A DNA stretch of 8,239 nucleotides, taken from Methylothermaceae bacterium. GTDB taxonomy: Bacteria > Pseudomonadota > Gammaproteobacteria > Methylococcales > Methylothermaceae. Shown one piece after another: positions 1 to 6,174 of the stretch. The notes below the pieces were generated by a model that was given only the letters and a program-made list of their open reading frames with translations, was not told the origin of the DNA and made no database searches. The first letter of the stretch is position 1; every line of letters starts with the position of its first letter. The stretch lies in the NCBI GenBank assembly GCA_027024125.1, contig JALVSV010000514.1, positions 1 to 8,239 of the forward strand, read 5' to 3'. Position numbers and translations under genes: made by a program.

Positions 1-2
1 CC

Positions 3-440
3 CAAGCGGAGGGAAGCAACGACAACGATGAACTGGCGGATGCCTGGGGTGAGGCGCTGGCGGAGCAAGCTGAAGTCGAGGAAGTAACACAACCAGTACA
101 AGAGTCGGGTCAGGAATTTTCTCCAGCGACTTATGAAGAGGTCTCCCAGGACAATGGCCTGACGCCGGGGGGGCAGGAGGACGTCAATCTTGATGTCATT
201 CTGGATATTCCGGTTACGCTTTCCATGGAAATCGGGCGTACCAAGATCAGCATACGCAACCTGTTGCAACTCAATCAGGGGTCGGTGGTGGAGTTGGACC
301 GGCTTGCTGGAGATTCCATGGACGTATTGGTGAACGGCACATTGATTGCTCACGGTGAGGTGGTGGTCGTCAATGATAAATTTGGCATACGCCTCACTGA
401 CGTCATCAGCCCAGCGGAAAGGGTGCGCAGGTTACGATGA
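3..440 (+). CDS. fliN: Flagellar motor switch protein FliN (5' partial)
   Basis: FliN is a C-ring component at the cytoplasmic face of the flagellar basal body; with FliM and FliG it sets rotation direction, and it docks the FliH-FliI export ATPase complex. The reading frame is already open at the window edge, and 145 codons are visible before TGA at 438-440. The visible N-terminal part is acidic and low in complexity (many E, D and Q), typical of the variable FliN leader. From about visible residue 65 comes the conserved SpoA/SPOA domain, with hallmarks such as ILDIPVTLSMEIG, the RNLLQLNQGSVVELDRLAG stretch, a VNGTLIAHGEVVVV strand and a C-terminal FGIRLTDVISPAERV segment. The first in-frame ATG in the window (225) lies inside that domain, so the true start is upstream, probably only a few codons outside, since FliN proteins are about 135-155 residues. 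The stop overlaps the fliO start (ATGA), implying translational coupling. Identity is secure. Confidence 0.97.
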   Translation, partial: QAEGSNDNDELADAWGEALAEQAEVEEVTQPVQESGQEFSPATYEEVSQDNGLTPGGQEDVNLDVILDIPVTLSMEIGRTKISIRNLLQLNQGSVVELDRLAGDSMDVLVNGTLIAHGEVVVVNDKFGIRLTDVISPAERVRRLR

Positions 441-862
441 TTTATCGTATGAATCCCAAAGCGGCTGTCATTTGCCGCTTTATTTGGCTTTGTGGCAGTA
501 CCTCCTCCGTTTGGGCCGCGCCTGTGTCTGCTCCCGGCTTGAACCCCTCCCTGATCGGGCAATGGCTGGGAGGCTTGGCGCTGGTGTTGGCCCTGGTTTT
601 TTTCTCCCTTTGGGGGCTGAAGAAACTCAATCGGTGGAGCTCGCCTGTTGGTGGGCAGTTGCGGCTTCTGGGAGGGGTGTCATTGGGTGGCCGGGAAAAA
701 CTGCTGGTTGTGGAAGTGGGCCAGGTCCAACTGGTACTGGGTGTGGCTCCTGGCAGGGTACAGACCCTCCATGTATTGGAAGGACAACAACGTTTGCAGT
801 CAGCCGAAGCGCACTTTGCCGGTCACCTGCAACAGGCGCTGAGTTCTGGTGAAGGAAAATGA
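437..862 (+). CDS. fliO: Flagellar biosynthetic protein FliO
   Basis: FliO is a small membrane protein that helps assemble and stabilise the FliP ring of the flagellar export gate; it is not part of the finished core channel in models from Salmonella. The 141-residue product has an N-terminal signal-like segment (roughly residues 8-28, ending VWAA), then one strong transmembrane helix at about residues 38-60 ([20 protein letters not shown]), followed by basic residues KK and R, and a C-terminal cytoplasmic domain containing the family-like pattern [21 protein letters not shown] and a [14 protein letters not shown] segment. FliO is poorly conserved, so position between fliN and fliP supports the call strongly. 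ATG 437 is chosen because it forms an ATGA overlap with the fliN stop; ATG 449 (residue 5) is possible. The stop likewise overlaps the fliP start by 4 nt. Confidence 0.93.
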   Translation: MIYRMNPKAAVICRFIWLCGSTSSVWAAPVSAPGLNPSLIGQWLGGLALVLALVFFSLWGLKKLNRWSSPVGGQLRLLGGVSLGGREKLLVVEVGQVQLVLGVAPGRVQTLHVLEGQQRLQSAEAHFAGHLQQALSSGEGK

Positions 863-1602
863 GGATACTTCCGATGATGGTGCTGTTGACGCTGCTGTTC
901 CCATTGGGGGTGGAAGCAGCGCCAGGATTGCAGGCTGTTCAAGTGACTGCGGCGCCCGATGGTGGCAAAACCTATACCGTCAGCATTCAGGTGTTGGCGT
1001 TGATGACGGCGCTGACTCTGTTGCCGGCGTTGTTATTGTCGATGACCGCTTTCACCCGGATCATCGTGGTGCTTGCCATATTGCGTCAGGCGCTGGGCAC
1101 AGGTCAGACCCCCAATAATCAGATCCTTCTGGGCGTCTCGCTAATGCTGACTTTTTTCATCATGTTGCCGGTGTTCGACAAGGCATATCAGGCAGGGATC
1201 GGGCCTTATCTCGAGGAGAAGATAGAAGCGGGGGTTGCCTTGGAGCGGGCGCTGCCACCTCTGCGTGCCTTTATGTTACGCCAGACCCGGGAAAGTGATC
1301 TGGCCCTGTTCGTGCGGCTGTCAGGCAGGGAAGATCTGGAATCGGTGGAGCAAGTGCCTTTGTCGCTATTGGTGCCGGCCTTCATGACCTCAGAGCTCAA
1401 GACCGCCTTCCAGATCGGCTTTCTCCTGTTCCTGCCATTTCTGGTGATTGATCTGGTAGTTGCCAGCGTGCTGATGTCCATGGGGATGATGATGCTGTCT
1501 CCTGTCATCATTTCCCTGCCCTTCAAGTTGATGCTGTTCGTTCTGGTGGACGGATGGGCGCTGGTCATGGAAACCTTGGCAGCGAGTTTCTATACCGTGT
1601 GA
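859..1602 (+). CDS. fliP: Flagellar type III export gate protein FliP
   Basis: FliP forms the pentameric core of the flagellar export channel together with FliR and FliQ in the inner membrane, inside the MS ring. The 247-residue length is normal. A cleavable signal peptide is visible at residues 1-20 or 21 (hydrophobic run after MRILP, ending VEAA), as known for FliP. Family hallmarks follow: the [19 protein letters not shown] segment, [18 protein letters not shown], the family signature [16 protein letters not shown] starting at residue 173, and the C-terminal [16 protein letters not shown] segment. Four transmembrane helices fit at about 45-70, 88-108, 187-210 and 212-237. The start is ATG 859, overlapping the fliO stop and preceded by a purine-rich GAAGGAAA at 851-858. 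Unlike the upstream junctions, the next gene begins only after a 194-nt spacer. Confidence 0.98.
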   Translation: MRILPMMVLLTLLFPLGVEAAPGLQAVQVTAAPDGGKTYTVSIQVLALMTALTLLPALLLSMTAFTRIIVVLAILRQALGTGQTPNNQILLGVSLMLTFFIMLPVFDKAYQAGIGPYLEEKIEAGVALERALPPLRAFMLRQTRESDLALFVRLSGREDLESVEQVPLSLLVPAFMTSELKTAFQIGFLLFLPFLVIDLVVASVLMSMGMMMLSPVIISLPFKLMLFVLVDGWALVMETLAASFYTV

Positions 1603-1796
1603 AACCACTCTAGATCGATCCCGTGATGCATTCTTCGTCATTACACCAGAATACCAAAAACTTCCCAGGGGGAAACAGGGTATGGATCAACGCCGTCGAT
1701 TCCCAGGTTGGGCCGGTGCAAGCATTTTCCTCTGTCATCCCACAGCGTACCCAGCTGGCGTTACGACCCTGCATGTAATCTACACAGGAAGCATTC
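1603..1796 (+). other. 194-nt fliP-fliQ spacer with a 50-codon ORF
   Basis: This gap interrupts an otherwise packed operon. Within it, a frame opens right after a TAG at 1611-1613 and gives an ATG-initiated ORF at 1626-1778 (50 codons, TAA stop) that fills most of the gap and lies in the same frame as fliQ. Nothing resembling a Shine-Dalgarno sequence precedes it (GATCGATCCCGTG), and it uses TTA and TCA codons, which are absent from the long flhA gene, so coding is doubtful. The predicted peptide starts MHSSSLHQNTK, has no transmembrane segment or motif I recognise, and resembles no family I know. Also present are an 8-bp palindrome GATCGATC at 1613-1620, a small hairpin TTCCC-AGG-GGGAA at 1662-1674 and a direct repeat TTCCCAGG at 1662-1669 and 1700-1707. 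I could not find a convincing sigma-70, sigma-54 or sigma-28 promoter or a terminator. Confidence 0.6.
1786..1791 (+). promoter_or_regulatory. Ribosome binding site of fliQ
   Basis: AGGAAG lies 5 nt upstream of ATG 1797. It is a good Shine-Dalgarno match and fixes the fliQ start. Because fliQ is far from the fliP stop, it needs its own site, unlike fliR and flhB, which follow their upstream stops by 2 nt. Confidence 0.75.
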
Positions 1797-2066
1797 ATGG
1801 ACGCCGATACCGTCATGACCGTGGGCAGCGAGATGCTTTGGGTCACTCTCAAACTGGCAGCCCCGATTCTCCTCTCCGTCCTTGCGGTGGGGTTGTTGAT
1901 CGCCATGTTCCAGGCGGCCACCCAGATCAATGAGATGACCCTCACATTCGTTCCCAAGTTGATCATTGTGGCCCTGGTGCTGGTTCTGGCGGGCCATTGG
2001 ATGCTGCGTCTGCTGACAGATTACACCCAGGCCCTGTTCGAGAATATCCCTTCCCTGATTGGTTGA
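1797..2066 (+). CDS. fliQ: Flagellar type III export gate protein FliQ
   Basis: FliQ is a small membrane protein present in several copies around the FliP-FliR core of the export channel; its two hydrophobic segments form a helical hairpin. The 89-residue length equals the family norm. The sequence shows an amphipathic start MDADTVMTVG, a first hydrophobic helix at about residues 17-39 (containing LKLAAPILLSVLAVGLLIAM), the strongly conserved loop FQAATQINEMTLTFVPKL, and a second hydrophobic helix at about 53-70. The start at 1797 gives the standard FliQ N-terminus and is preceded by AGGAAG. No in-frame upstream extension is possible beyond the TAA at 1776-1778. The stop is followed 2 nt later by fliR. 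Confidence 0.98.
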   Translation: MDADTVMTVGSEMLWVTLKLAAPILLSVLAVGLLIAMFQAATQINEMTLTFVPKLIIVALVLVLAGHWMLRLLTDYTQALFENIPSLIG

Positions 2067-2068
2067 TC

Positions 2069-2842
2069 ATGCAGTGGACCGAGGCACAGATGCTGGAGTG
2101 GGTGGGTCGTTTCTTTTGGCCCTTTCTGCGTATTGGAGCCTTTTTCCTGTCGTTGCCGGTATTCAACAGCCGCTCACTTCCCATGAGAGTGAGAGTAATC
2201 CTGGCGGTGAGCGTGACGATCATGATGATGCCAGTTTTTCCATCCGCGTCGACGATGGATATGCTGAATTTGGCTGCGATCCTGGTGGCGGTGCGGGAGA
2301 TCGTGATCGGTCTCGCCATCGGCTTTATCCTGCAGATGGCGTTTGCCGCCCTGGTGTTTGCCGGCCAGAATATCGCCTATAGCATGGGGCTGGGATTCGC
2401 CGCCATGCTGGATCCGCAGCTGGGAGTACAGGTGCCGATCATTTCTCAGGTCTATCTGTTGTTCGCGACTTTGTTCTTCTTTGGTCTGGACGGACACCTG
2501 GTGATGATAGAAATCCTGGCTTCCAGCTTTCATGCCTTGCCACCGGGGCTGGATGGGATCGGGCGTGAGGACGTTTGGAACATCGTCCGTTGGAGCAGCA
2601 GCGTCTTCAGTGGCGGGGTGCTGTTGTCACTCCCGATCGTCATCTCCCTGTTGTTTGTGAATATGGCCCTGGGCATCGCCACCCGTGCAGCCCCCCAGCT
2701 CAATATCTTCTCCGTCGGCTTTCCCATCACCCTGTTATTGGGACTGTCGTTGATCTGGTTGACCTTGCCGATCATCCTGCACCGATTTGCTGAGACCCTG
2801 CCTGCGGCCTATGAAATGATCCTCAAGCTGCTGCAGAGCTGA
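2069..2842 (+). CDS. fliR: Flagellar type III export gate protein FliR
   Basis: FliR is the single-copy subunit that closes the FliP5-FliR1 export channel helix and contacts FlhB. The 257-residue product is of normal size and is almost entirely hydrophobic, with about six transmembrane stretches. Family features include the N-terminal FFWPFLRIGAFFLSLPVF segment, NSRSLPMRVRVILAVS, a GLAIGFILQMAFAALVFAGQ segment, the GLGFAAMLDPQ loop and the C-terminal RAAPQLNIFSVGFPITLLLG motif, which is highly typical of FliR/SctT. I chose ATG 2069, two bases after the fliQ stop, because it gives the usual FliR N-terminus. An in-frame ATG at 1997 would add 24 residues overlapping fliQ that do not resemble FliR. 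No clear Shine-Dalgarno sequence precedes 2069 (CTGATTGGTTGATC), so translation probably depends on ribosomes finishing fliQ. Confidence 0.97.
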   Translation: MQWTEAQMLEWVGRFFWPFLRIGAFFLSLPVFNSRSLPMRVRVILAVSVTIMMMPVFPSASTMDMLNLAAILVAVREIVIGLAIGFILQMAFAALVFAGQNIAYSMGLGFAAMLDPQLGVQVPIISQVYLLFATLFFFGLDGHLVMIEILASSFHALPPGLDGIGREDVWNIVRWSSSVFSGGVLLSLPIVISLLFVNMALGIATRAAPQLNIFSVGFPITLLLGLSLIWLTLPIILHRFAETLPAAYEMILKLLQS

Positions 2843-2844
2843 CG

Positions 2845-3981
2845 ATGGCCGAGCATGACACTGGCCAGGAACGGACCGAGGAACCGACCCAGAAACGCCT
2901 GGAGGATGCGCGCAAGAAAGGTCAGATTCCCAGATCGCGTGAGCTCAATACTTTCATGGTCGTGATGGCCGGGGTGGTCGGTTGTGGGGTCTTCGGGCCT
3001 CACATGACCGAAGTCATGATCCGGACCATGACTGTCAATCTCAGGCTGGAGAGGGAAGATCTGTTTCATTCGGCAGCTCTGCTGGAACATAGCCTGACCG
3101 CCCTTGTCGACAGCCTCCAGCTTTTGGCTCCTTTGCTGGTGCTGATGGTGATCGTGGCATTGGCGTCGCCGGTGCTGCTTGGCGGATGGTTGTTCAGCTG
3201 GGAGAGCCTGCAGCCAAAATTCAACAAACTCAATCCCCTGGAAGGCTTCAAACGGATGTTTGCCCTGAGGGGCGGGGTGGAGCTGGTCAAGTCGATGCTT
3301 AAGGTATTGCTGCTGGGGTTGGTCACGGCCATCCTGCTGAAAGCCTCCAAGCCTGAATTGTTGCAACTGGTCAACCGGGATCTGGAAGTGGCGCTGGTTT
3401 CCGCGCTGGAATTCCTGTGGTGGGCCGTGTTGCTCCTCGGGGCTTCTTTATTGCTCCTGGCGGGAATTGATGTTCCTTACCAGTTATGGGATCACCGCCG
3501 CAAACTGAAGATGACCCTGCAGGAGATCAAGGATGAAATGAAGGAATCCGAAGGTCGCCCAGAGGTAAAGTCAAAAATCCGTCAGATCCAGCAGCAAAGG
3601 GCCCAGCAGCGAATGATGGACGAGGTGCCGAAAGCAGACGTGGTGGTGACCAACCCGACTCATTTCGCTGTGGCGCTGCGTTATGAGCAAAGTCGAGGTA
3701 GAGCGCCGAAAGTCGTTGCCAAGGGGACCGATTTTATCGCTGCCCAGATTCGCAACAAGGCAGTGGCAGCAGGCGTTCCTCTGCTGGCGGCCCCACCCTT
3801 GGCACGGGCTTTGTATTACAGCACGGAGCTGGAGCAGGAAATTCCCGAGGGGTTGTATCTGGCGGTGGCCCAGGTGCTTGCTTATGTCTACCAGCTCAAG
3901 GCGGCGCGGAACACTAAGGAAAGACCGGTACCGCCCCGGGACTTCCCGATTCCGGAGGAATTTCTCAGTCGGCAGTCATGA
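2845..3981 (+). CDS. flhB: Flagellar export switch protein FlhB
   Basis: FlhB is the export-gate protein that changes substrate specificity from rod/hook to filament proteins when the hook is complete. The 378-residue length is typical. The N-terminus carries the family pattern GQERTEEPTQKRLEDARKKG at residues 5-24. Four transmembrane helices fit at about 36-53, 92-115, 150-167 and 186-212. The cytoplasmic domain begins with the basic MKESEGRPEVKSKIRQIQ segment and contains the autocleavage site NPTH at residues 270-273 (cleavage between N270 and P271 is known for the family), followed by the conserved PPLARALY segment and EIPEGLYLAVAQVLAYVYQL. All catalytic positions are intact. The start lies 2 nt after the fliR stop. 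Downstream, an 85-nt spacer separates it from flhA. Confidence 0.98.
   Translation: MAEHDTGQERTEEPTQKRLEDARKKGQIPRSRELNTFMVVMAGVVGCGVFGPHMTEVMIRTMTVNLRLEREDLFHSAALLEHSLTALVDSLQLLAPLLVLMVIVALASPVLLGGWLFSWESLQPKFNKLNPLEGFKRMFALRGGVELVKSMLKVLLLGLVTAILLKASKPELLQLVNRDLEVALVSALEFLWWAVLLLGASLLLLAGIDVPYQLWDHRRKLKMTLQEIKDEMKESEGRPEVKSKIRQIQQQRAQQRMMDEVPKADVVVTNPTHFAVALRYEQSRGRAPKVVAKGTDFIAAQIRNKAVAAGVPLLAAPPLARALYYSTELEQEIPEGLYLAVAQVLAYVYQLKAARNTKERPVPPRDFPIPEEFLSRQS
3800..3815 (+). promoter_or_regulatory. Candidate sigma-54 promoter-like site inside flhB
   Basis: TGGCACG, then GGCT, then TTGTA matches the sigma-54 -24/-12 consensus (TGGCACG-N4-TTGCA) with correct spacing and a single mismatch, T for C in the -12 GC. 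It lies about 250 nt before flhA. In Pseudomonas the flhA-flhF-fleN group is reported as sigma-54 and FleQ dependent, which makes the position suggestive. However, the GC doublet at -12 is usually critical, and these bases encode the PLARALY stretch that FlhB conserves for protein reasons, so coincidence is quite likely. No other site of this quality was found by eye near flhA. Confidence 0.22.
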
Positions 3982-4013
3982 CTGTTTTTCGGTACGCAGA
4001 CACAGAGCTCAAG

Positions 4014-4070
4014 ATGAAAAACCGGGTGTTTTCAATGTTTTCGCAATGTAATCAGGCAGCTAGCCAATGA
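4014..4070 (+). CDS. Possible 18-codon leader ORF coupled to flhA
   Basis: The flhB-flhA spacer contains an ATG at 4014 that opens an 18-codon frame (peptide MKNRVFSMFSQCNQAASQ) whose TGA at 4068-4070 overlaps the flhA ATG at 4067 in an ATGA arrangement, the same arrangement as fliN/fliO and fliO/fliP. A weak AGAG at 4004-4007 stands 6 nt before this ATG. flhA itself has only a poor Shine-Dalgarno sequence, so translation of this leader could bring ribosomes to flhA. The peptide has no motif I recognise. A frame this short can arise by chance, so treat it as a candidate only. Confidence 0.25.
   Translation: MKNRVFSMFSQCNQAASQ
4015..4034 (+). repeat. Inverted repeat TGAAAA-N8-TTTTCA in flhB-flhA spacer
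   Basis: Perfect 6-bp arms (4015-4020 and 4029-4034) surround the 8-nt centre ACCGGGTG. The stem is AT-rich and would be weak as RNA. It is not followed by a U-tract, so it does not look like a terminator. It could be an operator-like dyad or chance. It overlaps the start of the short leader frame. Confidence 0.4.
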
Positions 4071-6154
4071 ATATGACCGCGATTCTCGTCCGCATTCGCC
4101 AGATGACCGGTGTGGGTCTCGGGGCGCCCGTTCTGGTGCTGTTGATGCTCACATTGCTGGTGTTGCCGCTTCCAGCTTTCATGCTCGATTTGTTCTTTAC
4201 CTTCAACATCGCCCTGTCCATGATCATCCTGCTGGTGGTGATCTATACTGCCAGACCATTGGATTTCTCCGTCTTTCCCACGGTGCTGTTGGTGGCCACC
4301 CTGCTCAGGCTGGGTCTCAACGTGGCTTCCACCCGGGTGGTGCTGCTGGAGGGACATGAGAGCCCCGATGCCGCGGGCAAAGTGATCGAGGCCTTCGGGG
4401 CCTTCGTGATCGGTGGCAACTATGCTGTGGGACTGGTGGTGTTCGCGATCCTGGTCATCATCAATTTCGTGGTGGTCACCAAGGGAGCAGGGCGGGTCTC
4501 TGAGGTCAGCGCCCGTTTTACCCTGGATGCCATGCCGGGCAAGCAGATGGCGATCGACGCCGACCTCAATGCCGGTTTGATCAACGCCGATGATGCGCGT
4601 CGTCGGCGCGAGGATATCGCCAATGAAGCCGATTTTTATGGTGCCATGGACGGGGCAAGCAAGTTCGTCCGCGGAGATGCCATTGCCGGTATTCTGATTC
4701 TGTTCATCAACGTCGTCGGTGGCTTGGCGATCGGCATGGCTCAGCATGGCATGGAAATGGCCGAGGCGGTCGAACGGTACACCCTGCTGACGATTGGTGA
4801 TGGTCTGGTCGCCCAGATTCCCTCGTTGTTGCTGTCTGTGGCATCGGCAGTCCTGGTGACCCGGGTATCGAGCAGCACCCAGGACATGGGACAGCAGTTC
4901 AGCGGACAGTTCCTCGAACATCCCAAGGCATTGGCCATCAGTGGAGCAGTGATCGGGCTGCTGGGGCTGATTCCGGGAATGCCCAACCTGCCATTCCTGC
5001 TTCTGGCCTCGGCGCTGGGCGGTTTTGCCTGGGTGTTGATGCGGCGCCGCCGGATTGAGGAAAGCCAGCCCCAAGTAGAGGAAATGCCGGTACCTGAGCC
5101 CGAGTTGAAGGAGTTGAGCTGGGATGATGTGATGCCCGTGGATCGCATCGGGTTGCAGGTGGGGTATCGTCTCATTCCCCTGGTGGACAAGCAGCAGGGG
5201 GGGCAGTTGATGAGCCGGATCAAAGGGGTACGGAAAAAGTTGTCCCAGGATCTGGGGTTTCTCATTCCACCGGTGCATATCCGTGACAATCTCGATTTGG
5301 CACCCAACGCCTACCGCCTCCAGGTGCTGGGGGTGACGGTGGGAGAAGCGGAAATCCATCCCGACCGTGAGATGGCCATCAATCCCGGCCAGGTATTCGG
5401 TGCCATTCAGGGGCTCGAGGGCAAGGATCCTGCCTTCGGCCTGGATGCTGTGTGGATTGATCCGGCGCAAAAGGATCATGCCCAGGCACTTGGATATACC
5501 GTGGTGGATCCGGAAACCGTCGTTGCCACCCATCTCAGTCAGGTATTGCAGGATCAGGCCTTCGAGTTGTTTGGACACGAGGAGGCCCAGCAGTGGCTCG
5601 ATAATCTTGCCAAGGCGGCTCCGAAACTGGCGGAGAATCTGGTCCCCCAGATCATCCCCCTGACATTGCTGGTGAAGGTCCTGCAAAACCTGTTGAAGGA
5701 AAAGATATCCATCCGCGACATGATCACCATTGCCGAAACTTTGGCGGAACATGGCGGAAGAAGTCAGGATCCCGACGTTTTGACCGCTGCGGTGAGATCG
5801 GCTCTCGGACGCTCCATCGTTCAGAAAATCAATGGCTTGGAGCAGGAATTGCCGGTGTTGACCCTGGATCCAGAGTTGGAACAATTGTTGCAAAAGACTA
5901 TTCAGAGTTCCGGTGCGGATGGCACGGGTGTGGAGCCTGGATTGGCGCAGCGAATCCATCAGCTTCTGGAGGAACAGGCCCGCAAGCTGGAGCTGGGTGG
6001 AAAACCTGCGGTGTTGTTGGTTTCTTCGATGCTTCGTTCCTGGTTGGCGCGCTTTGTCCGGCACACGATACCAGGACTGCACGTACTGGCATACAACGAG
6101 GTCCCCGAGGACCAACAGATCAAGGTGGTTGGCGTGGTCGGTCAACGGGTCTGA
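4067..6154 (+). CDS. flhA: Flagellar export platform protein FlhA
   Basis: FlhA is the largest export-gate protein; its membrane part couples proton flow to export and its cytoplasmic part forms a nine-membered ring that receives chaperone-substrate complexes. The 695-residue length is standard for the FHIPEP family. The first roughly 325 residues hold about eight transmembrane segments. Conserved blocks visible include LLRLGLNVASTRVVLLEGHE, GNYAVGLVVFAILVIINFVV, the FHIPEP region RFTLDAMPGKQMAIDADLNA starting at residue 150, and TIGDGLVAQIPSLLLSVASA. A charged linker (RRRRIEESQPQVEE) leads into the soluble domain from about residue 345, which ends with the HVLAYNEVP segment expected in the family. 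ATG 4067 is used; ATG 4073 two codons later is an alternative. The Shine-Dalgarno sequence is poor (CAGGCAG). The gene contains no TTA, CTA or TCA codon, so its exactly codon-aligned opposite strand stays open for about 2.1 kb. Confidence 0.98.
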   Translation: MNMTAILVRIRQMTGVGLGAPVLVLLMLTLLVLPLPAFMLDLFFTFNIALSMIILLVVIYTARPLDFSVFPTVLLVATLLRLGLNVASTRVVLLEGHESPDAAGKVIEAFGAFVIGGNYAVGLVVFAILVIINFVVVTKGAGRVSEVSARFTLDAMPGKQMAIDADLNAGLINADDARRRREDIANEADFYGAMDGASKFVRGDAIAGILILFINVVGGLAIGMAQHGMEMAEAVERYTLLTIGDGLVAQIPSLLLSVASAVLVTRVSSSTQDMGQQFSGQFLEHPKALAISGAVIGLLGLIPGMPNLPFLLLASALGGFAWVLMRRRRIEESQPQVEEMPVPEPELKELSWDDVMPVDRIGLQVGYRLIPLVDKQQGGQLMSRIKGVRKKLSQDLGFLIPPVHIRDNLDLAPNAYRLQVLGVTVGEAEIHPDREMAINPGQVFGAIQGLEGKDPAFGLDAVWIDPAQKDHAQALGYTVVDPETVVATHLSQVLQDQAFELFGHEEAQQWLDNLAKAAPKLAENLVPQIIPLTLLVKVLQNLLKEKISIRDMITIAETLAEHGGRSQDPDVLTAAVRSALGRSIVQKINGLEQELPVLTLDPELEQLLQKTIQSSGADGTGVEPGLAQRIHQLLEEQARKLELGGKPAVLLVSSMLRSWLARFVRHTIPGLHVLAYNEVPEDQQIKVVGVVGQRV

Positions 6155-6160
6155 ACAGCA

Positions 6161-6168
6161 AGAGGTGA
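6161..6168 (+). promoter_or_regulatory. Ribosome binding site of flhF
   Basis: AGAGGTGA sits 6 nt before ATG 6175, inside the 20-nt gap after the flhA stop. It is a clear Shine-Dalgarno match and supports that start. Confidence 0.7.
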
Positions 6169-6174
6169 ACCTGA

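Noticed and set aside
346..852. A 168-codon plus-strand frame overlapping fliN and fliO.
   Set aside because: It is out of frame with both. Its product is rich in W, C and G with no domain, whereas the fliO frame has the expected signal-like segment and transmembrane helix.
1662..1674. Hairpin TTCCC-AGG-GGGAA after fliP as a possible terminator.
   Set aside because: The stem has only 5 bp with a 3-nt loop and no following T-run, so termination is unlikely.
1751..1774. Possible sigma-54 site (CTGGCG ... CTGCAT) just ahead of fliQ.
   Set aside because: The GG and GC doublets are 12 nt apart instead of the required 10.
1803..1810. GCCGATAC, similar to a sigma-28 -10 element; also GCCGATAT at 7724-7731.
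   Set aside because: Neither has a TAAA or TCAAG-type -35 element at the expected spacing, and both lie inside coding sequence (FliQ start; FlhG DAD motif).
1682..1933. An 83-codon plus-strand frame starting in the fliP-fliQ spacer and running into fliQ out of frame.
   Set aside because: More than half of it overlaps the certain fliQ gene in another frame, and the product shows no family features. The weak CAGGGT before its ATG is not enough support.
1997..2068. In-frame upstream ATG that would extend FliR by 24 residues.
   Set aside because: The added residues are the out-of-frame reading of the fliQ end and do not resemble FliR. ATG 2069 gives the normal family N-terminus and length.
2809..3366. 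A 185-codon minus-strand frame opposite flhB.
   Set aside because: Its composition is dominated by Q and H, typical of antisense readings of leucine-rich genes. It has no domain, and FlhB on the plus strand is certain.
4052..6145. A 697-codon open frame on the minus strand, covering nearly all of flhA.
   Set aside because: It is exactly codon-aligned with flhA, so it stays open simply because flhA has no TTA, CTA or TCA codons. The predicted product is rich in H and Q, as expected for the reverse of a biased membrane-protein gene, and has no recognisable domain. The rare-codon avoidance is a codon-usage effect, not evidence of a gene.
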